Positions 55,488 to 64,000 of a DNA stretch of 64,000 nucleotides are shown here, piece by piece. The first letter of the stretch is position 1. Each line of letters starts with the position of its first letter. The stretch comes from Amaranthus tricolor (Eukaryota > Streptophyta > Magnoliopsida > Caryophyllales > Amaranthaceae). Position numbers and translations under genes: made by a program. The stretch lies in the NCBI RefSeq assembly GCF_026212465.1, contig NC_080048.1, forward strand, positions 40,509,875-40,573,874, read 5' to 3'. The notes below the pieces were generated by a model. That model was not told where the DNA came from. It ran no database searches and saw nothing but the letters and a program-made list of their open reading frames with translations.

Positions 55488-58400
55488 ATGGCTTGTTTTT
55501 TTGGTTGCTTTGGAGTTCGCAATCAATGTCGTCGTCGTCATTCTCTACCTTCTACTGATGATGCTACTAAAGTGAGTTTCTTGAATTTTGTTTTATTTCC
55601 ACTAATCTCGTCAGCTTTTTCAATTTTTGTTTAAGTTGATGATTAGGGGTATGATTGTTAGGTGATTTGATGGGTTGAATTGTCAAATTTTCCCAATTTT
55701 CGTTTCAGTTTATGATTTATGAGTAGGGTTTTTGATTGCTGGTGCTTTGATGGATTGAATTTTGATTAGGTTGTTGTTGTTGAGGGAGAACAGCGTCAAA
55801 AGATCCGTCTGTCGTCTCTTTTCACTGCAGAAGGTTTGTATAATTCTTAGCTTTAACTTTCATGTTTGCTAACAATGGTTATCTGAAACAATCTTTCTAT
55901 CACAAACAAACAAGGGTAAAGTTGTGTACAACTAATCTTTCATCGGAGTATCGTAGTGTTGTACTTAGCTTATTGATTATGATTTTTTTTTCTTTAATTG
56001 TGAAGTATGGTTTTTGGTGTAGAGGAAGCAGATAGTGCTGTGAAACAACGGGATAATGAAAACCTTCTGCATCGTGCAGGACAGTTTGACGTCAATGAAG
56101 AGCTTGTGGAAGAAGTATGTAATTCTTGCTCTGATTGTATTTTTTGGGGACTTTTTTTTTTGGTTCATGATTGTGGTTTTGGTTATGCTTGAAGTAAAAG
56201 TTGTATTGGTAAGACAATATAATTGAATTAATGAGTGTGAGTGATGAAGTTTGTGTTTGGTAAAAAGGATGAAAAATGAAACAATCACACTTCAGTAACA
56301 TGGAATCGACAATCTAGGATTACTGTGGCAAAAGCAATAGAAAAGAGATAACAGTTTTAAAGTTCAAGGCATTTGGAGCTGTGAAAAACTTCATTTATGA
56401 TGTCATTCTGAAATTTTATCCTTGCCTGATCAAAAATAGGTTTAATTTTATTAGATTTTGTGTAGTAGAGTAAGGTAACCGTGTGATCTGTCATTGTTCA
56501 CGGCTTAATACTCATTATGATGCGAAGAACTTCTTGTTGGAAAATTATTTTGTTCATCACCATCTTGACAAATGTAAGCTATGACAACTTGTACTTTGAC
56601 TCATCTCAATTCTACAAAATGGTTATTACCCATTCAGGTTGGGTAAATGAAGCAACCACGGTAGAGACTAGAGAGAGTTCAAGATGTTAAATATGGTGTC
56701 CTCGTGGTTGTTCTTTTAGGGTTAAAATAAAGCTGAAAATGGTGTTTCACAATGTGTGTAATTTGTAAATAAGGTTTAGCATGAGGGAAAATCGCTTCTG
56801 CTTCTTATTTTTATGCTTCAAGTTAACAATTTCAAAATTAAAAGTGCACTTTCAAACTGGATACAAATATCTTTTTCCATTACTTTTACGGTATTATAAA
56901 TTTTTCTCCAGATTGAACTAATTGTACGTCCCATTGACATGTTTTTTGGGTAATCATTCGATCAAATTTCAGTTGGCTTTGAGACCGTGAGCGCAGTAGG
57001 GCTAATATTTGCTAGTAGGAAGAATATAGGACAGTGAGCCACTGTCGTTCTTCTGTTCTTTTTGTTGGGTGGAGGGTGTTTTCTTCTCTCTGAAAGATCA
57101 ATGATATTCACCGTTATCTGCTTGTTACACCAGGCTAAGTTTCTTAAAGCAATAGGCACACTGCCAGAAACCCCAGCTGAAATTCGGAGAAGAGTTATTA
57201 TTGTAGAAAACACGGGCAATTTAGGTGAACAAAGACCACCCAATGTGCTTGAACGTACACCACGGAATCCAGCTGAATTCCCACAAGGAGAAATTGCGGC
57301 TGAGAGTTTGGAGAGGTCTGAAGTACAAAGTTTTCATAGTTCTCTGGATTCTTCGCCAGAAACACCTGAAGAAGTCCTAAAGTTGGATGATGCTTTTGCT
57401 GAACATTCTGTGAAATTTGACACTCCAAAACCACCTCATAGAAAGTCTTCTCCTTATCCGACACCAAAATTGGTTACTGCTGACATGCAAACACCAGGAA
57501 CTGCATTTGCTACAAATATGAAAAGCTTGACAAAAGGGAACGTTCGAATACGGTCTCAGTATGTGTATACAGTCTTAAATCCAATTGAGAATCTTTGTCA
57601 GCTGGATGAATTGAAGGAAGAAAATGCTGTTCTAGAAGCATCAGATAATGAATGGGAACAACTCTCTAAGCAAGGAAATACTACTCCAGCGGTGGGTTCA
57701 AGAGAAAATTTTCCTGACAAGAAACTGGGAGACATCAGTTTATCTGCTTGGCTGAAGCCTCCACTTCCCAAGGTTGACGGTGATTTCCCTGGTCGCAAGA
57801 AGCCTTCTATTGTAAGAACTTCTGAAGACAGGCCTATAATTGGTTTGGTTGCTACACATTGGAACAATCAAGAAGAAGATACTTATATCTCACCGAAGCC
57901 CTGGGATGGTAATGGGATTCCAAACTCAACAACTAAATACAAAGAGGTTATTTTCTTCATTCTGAAATTACTTATCTGCTCCATTCTGATCTTCTGGATG
58001 TTAAACTTTGCTAATAACCTAATACATGTGTATTTCTCAGGATCAGAAAGTCTGTTGGCATGCTACTCCATTTGAAGAGAGGCTGGAAAAAGCCCTGTCT
58101 GAAGAGACGGCTGTTCCTCAAAGGTATGCTTGGTGTCTCTCCTCTCTTCTTCCTTTACTTTGTGTATGTGAATATTTGTAAGATAGACATGCATTTTTGG
58201 GACCTCTAATGTGATATTTTTGATTATTCTGGAAATGGAATACATCATTTAATTGATAAACACTAAATATTTTGCATAGTTGGGCTTCATTATAGTAGTC
58301 TTTTTTAAGAAATCAAAATTCAGCTCTCTTTTTCTCACCAGCAGCTGACTTATGGTACAACCACTACCTATCACTCTCATCCCCTTGACCCTTGTGTACC

Positions 58401-59012
58401 TACGAAGGCTTCTACTTTCTTGTGCAAATAAATTTCAATCTTATTTGAATTTTCATCAAGTAGTGAACCATGGATGAATAGAGTTAAGTATGTAGTGAAA
58501 CATGGATGAAGGTGAGAGTTAATTGTTTGGACTAAATTTCATCAAAGTAGACTTTGAAGGAAACCCAATGTTTTATAATGGTTTCAGCCACACTTTGAAT
58601 TGGGTTTTAGTTTATAATACACCCACCAAAGATGGTGAAGGTGGAGACTGTCTCTATGTCAGGTTGGTGGCTGAGGGTAGGAGTGATTATGGTGGATGAC
58701 CTAGCTACCTAGCTGGTGATTGAGGACGCTTTTATATCAGCCATTCTAACATATTTTGCCAGCCAGTTCACTCTTTGAATCAACACCAAATTGTGAGGAG
58801 ATTAGCAAATCATGTGACACTGATATCAGCGTAATTGGGCATTTTATGTATACAGTGAAATAAATAACCTTGATGGAAACATGTTTGATTGCTCATTTTA
58901 CGATTGTAGGAACCCAGTCATGGGGGCACCAATTTCATTTGAAGAAACGGAAGCCCAGGATACAGCTACATCTCAGCTCCTGTCAATTCCAAAATCCGTG
59001 GTGTCATTTTAA
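55488..59012 (+). CDS. JASON: JASON-like protein (meiosis II spindle/organelle-band regulator family)
   Basis: In Arabidopsis, JASON keeps the two meiosis II spindles apart; mutants give unreduced pollen. Six exons: 55488-55571, 55770-55833, 56023-56114, 57134-57946, 58041-58123, 58910-59012 (1239 nt, 412 aa). All introns are GT-AG and the frame is continuous. Residues 1-12 (MACFFGCFGVRN) form a Cys-rich N-terminus. About 50-95 is a charged helix running into AKFLKAIGTLPETPAEIRRR. A long Ser/Pro-rich middle follows, including SSPETPEEVLKL and LSAWLKPPLP. The conserved C-terminal block is WDGNGIPNSTTKYKE, then WHATPFEERLEKALSEE. An in-frame ATG at 55443 would add 15 residues; 55488 is preferred because its context (CCATGGC) and the MACFFGCF start match the family. 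Assignment rests on recall of these motifs. Confidence 0.85.
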
Positions 59013-59749
59013 TTCTCGACATGGAGTTTTTGAGAGTATGAAGAGGATTGATTTTGCTTAAGCGATTATTGCAAATATCGCCGAATATAGCTTAAGTTCT
59101 TACAGTGAATATGAGCATCGCTTGTATGTCTTGGTGCATGAACATTGTGGAATGAATCCATAATTTGCACGTAAGGATCCAGCAGAATGGAAATTTGGTG
59201 TATAGATATATTTGAAGAAATGGATTGCTGGTTATGTTCTATGTTCTATGTTCTATGTTCTGTTGAATAATAGAAGTTTTCATGCACATTATCATGCTTG
59301 GTTTTGGTATTTTTTGCTACAATTACTTGCTTCTTTGACAGATGACAGGTAATTTCATATTTAAACTGATCAACAGTGTTAAAAGTACATTGTTGCATTT
59401 ACTTAAGACTCCATGAAGTATTTCATAATCTTTTTATGTTGATATTGTTAGCTTCCTTTGTCATTTAATATTAGATACTTGAAAGTGCTACTCTTGTGTG
59501 ACAGACTGTCTCTCGGTGAGATGACTTTAAAATAAAAAGCTTATATGTTAATAATTGTAGTAGTTGGGCTACTCAACCTAGGTATGAAAAGTATCTCATA
59601 CAAAAATTTGTGAAATAGGTTCCTTACTAGCTCTCGTCCCATTGATCAATGTACAACACTAATAGCTCTCAACATGATATCTTTGATTAAATAAATGACC
59701 GTAGCATTGTATGAATTAAATAACGGAATATATGTTTTGGGCGGAGCAT
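59013..59749. other. Convergent region between JASON-like gene and UGT pseudogene
   Basis: Holds the JASON-like 3' UTR, a short TTCTATG tandem repeat at about 59236-59262, and a MITE-like stretch at about 59493-59610 with CTGTCTCTCGGTGAGATG. Confidence 0.55.
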
Positions 59750-61177
59750 TTAGTTAGGAACAATTGTAGTTTTCATTGCGTCCAAATTGTTTAACAATGT
59801 CTCAAGATTAGACCAAGATGATCCACCCTCTTCTATTGCCTTCTTGGCTGCCTCACTAACTTCCTTCACACTTTCCCTCACAATCTTCCCGTTCTCCCCT
59901 TTCATTAATTCCTTCACCACTTTGCTCAAGATTTCCCACTTAACAAACCCCTTAACCAATCCATTACAAGTCTGGACTCTTAGTCCTACTTTGATTTCCT
60001 CCGCCGCCATTCGTGCATTCAGTGGTTGCTCCGTGATCGTTGGCCATGCCAAGATAGGCACACCGGTGCATATACTCTCTATTGTCCACAATGACTTAAA
60101 AATCTTTGTACACTTTTATGCTCAAGTATTAGTCTTTTGTCAACCCACTTTGTCACAAGCAACCCTTTTTCCTTCACCCTCTCCTTAATTTCATCACAAA
60201 CAACATTTTGATTTGGCTTTATCGTTAACAGTTAACACCCACAAAAAGTCTACACCCGAATTCTCTAAACCAATCCCAATCTCTTTTAATTGTTCACTTG
60301 AAATCTCAACTTGTGATCCAAACGCTACGTACAAGACACGTTTTCCTTCGTCCCACTTTTTATCCAACCATTCAACCCAATCAGACTTATTCGCGATTTT
60401 TAACTTAGGCTTCTCACCCAAACAAAAAGGCCCAACACACCAATACATGTATTGCGATCTAGTGTTGGAGTAATCCACAAATGGTTGCTCAAGCTCATAA
60501 AAACTATTAACCAACATACCATAGCCCATGGAAGTGGATCTAACACACTTCATAATAAAATCATTGTGTTCATCAAGGATCTCATTCCCATTAAAAGGAC
60601 TATCAAACTCATCCTTTCTTACCTTAATCCAAGGAAATTTAGGCACTTGAACCAACTCATCTTCACATTTAACCATACTAAAAATCTTATTTTCATACAC
60701 AACCCTTGTAGGTGTAGAAGTATACATGTTCATACCATAAAAGGCTAATCTAATGATATTAAACTTAGAAGTTGATTCCTTAGTCTAATAAAGAAAACCA
60801 TCATGTATAAGAAATGAGATGGGTTTTTTAGGATTCTCAAGGGCCATCTCAAAGTGAGGTTGGAGGTTTATAGTGGATAATGCAAAAGAAGGGAATAGGG
60901 ACATAGATGGAAGTTAATCAGTGCTTTCGACTCCATCCAAGATGTCGTTCGAAGCCTGAAAACGAAGGGAGATGATCGAAAATCGATCTAACGGAAGGTG
61001 TAAGAGATAGGATGAGATGAAGGACTGATTAGATGGAGTGGTAAAAATGGTGAAAGTTGCATTAGGCCTATGCTTATGTATGAGTTTTATCAAGTCTAGA
61101 AGAGGAATAGTATGGCCTTTGGACATAAAAGGGAATACTCCTATGTGTAAATGTTGTGTTTGACTTGATGAGGCCAT
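59750..61177 (-). pseudogene. UGT90A-like UDP-glycosyltransferase pseudogene
   Basis: Single-exon family-1 glycosyltransferase relic. The N-terminus MASSSQTQHLHIGVFPFMSK continues to the catalytic-type His (H22 in MSKGHTIPLL). The C-terminal half has WVEWLDKKWDEGKRVLYVAFGSQ and parts of the PSPG sugar-donor box (WVDKRLILEHKSV, then ESICTGVPILAWP). Lesions are TGA at 60914-60916, TAG at 60785-60787, a frameshift at about 60205-60215, and a compensating deletion of roughly seven bases at about 60085 that removes the Trp-Asn of HCGWNS. After the second shift the frame is open to the normal stop. It resembles UGT90A members by its MSKGHTIPLL start; subfamily inferred. Confidence 0.88.
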
Positions 61178-63430
61178 TTTTTGCTGGCTATTTGCTTTGT
61201 AGATCTATGATCTCTTTACTTAGTTCTATTTATAAGATGTTTAATTAGCCCCGAATTCAGGATACTAGTTTAAGGTGAATTGAACGTTCATTTCTACATG
61301 TATGTTGAATAACTCGACGACAGGTGTCTATTTGAGTTCAGGCAGGTTCCAAGTATAATATCTAGAGTCATATTAATTTCAGTTCTTGATTTTATGTAAG
61401 TATCTTGACAATTAGATTTTGAAGTTTATCTACGAGTTATTTTATATTAACTCGGGTAAAATTTTATGTACTATGTATTATATATATATATATATTAATG
61501 GGCATTCAATCAAATGACTCAGATCATGATCTGGGTAGCCGTGAGCCTAGATTCTGATGAATGATATTTGAACAAAACTAAGAAATATTTGTTATGTGAA
61601 GCCAAATTAAGAATTAAGGATGATTTTTTAATTCATTGTTTATTAAAACAAGCTGTTGATTTGTCTATAGTGTAGAATGATTAAGCAAATGTATGGCTTT
61701 TCTTTACTTTCAGCCACCTTTTACTTTTTTATCTTCTAACTCCTACAGTAGTATAAAGATGAGTAGGTTTTATAAGCAATAACTGACAAGAATAATCTAA
61801 ATTATGGGTTGTTTGCTATAAATAATCTCAAATATGGTTTATTCATAATAATTCCAATTAATTTTGGGTCTTTCCCAAATGCAATACCGACCGGTTTAAA
61901 TCAGTTTAATGGATTATAATATCGATAAACTCATAAAATCAAATGCAGTTCTAGTTATATAAATTGTAAGTGACTTGGGTCTAATTAAAACATTGACTCG
62001 AAGCATCACAACACGGATTTAATGTGGGTTGGTCTCTAATCCAATTCAAAACTAACTTGACCCAGTCTAGCTCATGAATATAACCAATTCCAAATCGATG
62101 CATGAGCTACTTCATCTCCAAAACCCCGAACCCAAAATCTAGAAATTATAAGTTGCATTGCCTACGAAAGCAAGCTTTGATTCATTTTGGATAAATAATA
62201 TTAGATTGAGATCAGCTATATGAATCAATAAATCATTTCTAGTGATCGTCTACATCATTCATTTTGAGTTTCTACCAACTCAACTTATAAATATTAATCC
62301 TTTATTTTGTTTTACTCCGATCTTTCATGTCATTTTCAGTCTTTCTAATTCTTTCCTTCTTTTTAATTTTCTCAAATTTTAAATTCTTTTTCATTCTTAT
62401 CGTTCACTAATACCCTACTATTGCAGCAGCTCAAACCATCTAAAAGAATTCTCTCCATTTAGGATTTATAGGATTTGAAATTTACAATACAAAATTTAGA
62501 AATGTCAATGGAATAATACTTTCTCCGTTCCAAAATATTTGCAACGTTTGTTTTTTCACGTAGTCTAATGCACTAATTCAATTCTTAAGATCTTTAATTA
62601 TATACAATAAGAAATTATAAAAATTTAATATTAATAATTTTTATATTAAAACAAATTAAATAAGATCCTACTTAAACTATGAACAACCAAAGATCATTTT
62701 AAACAAGTTACATGTCAACATGTCATTGGATAAGATCATCCCATGTTAACTAGCACGCGAAAATGGTGCTTTTTGGCGATACACAAGCCCGCGTTATATT
62801 ATATCGGTCAAAATCGTAAAAGTTTTTAAATTTGTCAAATTGATATTAATTGCATAATAAAAGTTTGAAAAATCGCATTTTGAGCCTTTTTATGAATATT
62901 TTAATATTTAAACTGATATTTTATGATATGATAACTGCATCATCATGACAATTACTTTATCAATGTTGAGGTTCTAAAAATTTGGATATTCAATTAGAAC
63001 AAGTTAAGAAATCTAGTTGAAAATCGTACTTTAAAACCAAAAAACCCTTATATGGTTTTTATTTAAAATAAAATTACTGACAATGTCAACAATTTTAATT
63101 GTTTTATTGGATAAAAACTAAATTTATCTAGTAGGTTTTCAGGAAAAGGCATTATTATTTATCGCCATTCTTTTTTATTTTATCGCCATCCTACCTTAAT
63201 AAAATGACGAAAATGCCCATGGACTTTAAATTTGTTTAACACACTTAAATCTCACTTAATAACACTATTATCACTTTAAAAACATTAAATCAAAAGTCGT
63301 CCCTATATATATTGAATTTCCAGTAGCTCCTCTGCATAATATACAAACTCAAATACGGTAATATCTCTTTAAAATCTCTCTAAAAACGTTCTTTGGGTTT
63401 AAACAAGCTAAAAGTTTGAATCAATTTACA
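61178..63430. other. AT-rich intergenic region
   Basis: No gene. It includes a small TA run (61479-61494), a Stowaway-type end near 62517, and from about 63145 two copies of TTTATCGCCAT that look like the end of a transposon. Confidence 0.5.
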
Positions 63431-63463
63431 ATGGCTAACGAAAGCCACAGCGAATCCGATTGG
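63431..63463 (+). CDS. Possible first coding exon of a gene or transposon ORF continuing beyond the window
   Basis: ATG in the context TTTACAATGGCT opens the 11-codon MANESHSESDW, ending at a perfect GTACGT donor. A TATATATA motif lies about 125 bp upstream. The acidic Ser/Glu/Asp start is common in plant transposon ORFs. The next exon is not visible, so this is a weak call. Confidence 0.3.
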
Positions 63464-63618
63464 GTACGTACTTTAATCGATTCGAATGAGTGTTTTTTTT
63501 AAAAAAAAAATTAAAGTCGCAAAAAATGTGCGAATGAACCACAGTTAAGTCGCACGCGACCCAATTTTATTTTTTTTATTATTTTACATTATTATTATCT
63601 AAATTATATATGTAATTT

Positions 63619-63619
<1 letters not shown>

Positions 63620-63670
<51 letters not shown>

Positions 63671-63671
63671 A

Positions 63672-63702
<31 letters not shown>

Positions 63703-63761
63703 TACTATTATTATTATAATTATTATTATATTTTTTATTTTCTTATTATCATCATCATCAC

Positions 63762-63834
<73 letters not shown>

Positions 63835-63899
63835 TTAAATAATTTATAATTTATATTATTCATGTTTTTATTTTCTTCTTCTTCTCCTTCTTCTTCTTC

Positions 63900-63982
<83 letters not shown>

Positions 63983-64000
63983 TTAAATAATTTATAATTT
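63620..64000. repeat. (TTA)n microsatellite tract
   Basis: Long runs of TTA at about 63620-63670, 63762-63831 and 63900-63980, separated by short unique pieces. The phrase TTAATTTAAATAATTTATAA occurs at about 63829 and again at 63977, so part of the tract is duplicated as a unit. Confidence 0.95.

Overview
This is nuclear DNA of a flowering plant, most likely a eudicot. It is AT-rich, its genes carry many GT-AG introns, and it is crowded with plant DNA transposons and retroelement remnants. The family cannot be fixed from the sequence; a Caryophyllales/Amaranthaceae relative is only a guess from the style of the mobile elements.

Four protein genes look intact. (1) RPS11 (40S ribosomal protein uS17), + strand, 2285-4986, six exons, 159 aa. 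(2) A symplekin/Pta1-type mRNA 3'-end processing scaffold (ESP4-like), - strand, 26 coding exons over 6951-29496, 1239 aa; it appears shortened at both ends relative to its family. (3) A 1-aminocyclopropane-1-carboxylate oxidase (ACO), - strand, 32371-34764, four exons, 320 aa, with all catalytic residues. (4) A JASON-like gene, + strand, 55488-59012, six exons, 412 aa. All exon models were joined by hand and keep an open reading frame across every junction.

Three gene relics are recognisable: the last two exons of COP1 (900-1276, with a nonsense codon and a frameshift), a PH-domain/coiled-coil protein gene reduced to scattered exons (about 47515-54018, - strand), and a UGT90A-like glycosyltransferase (59750-61177, - strand, two stops and two frameshifts).

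Between ACO and the PH pseudogene lies a mobile-element block. It holds a 2715-bp Mutator-like element with 234-bp terminal inverted repeats, a perfect 9-bp target duplication and an intact GRF zinc-finger ORF. Next is a 3.6-kb plant mariner-like element with a DD39D transposase broken by only two nonsense transitions, plus an intact antisense second ORF. Then comes a 726-bp TIR element containing a large TA repeat, and several small MITE copies. Elsewhere there are a solo LTR with a 5-bp target duplication (52489-52837), a second LTR-like insertion in the last symplekin intron, tRNA-type SINE-like pieces, retroelement remnants (46.3-47.3 kb and probably 48.2-50.5 kb), long TA and TTA microsatellites, and the possible first exon of a gene or element running off the right edge.

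The ordinary genes are housekeeping or hormone genes with no functional link to one another. The least ordinary features are the second ORF in the mariner element, the GRF-zinc-finger Mutator element, and the altered ends of the symplekin gene.
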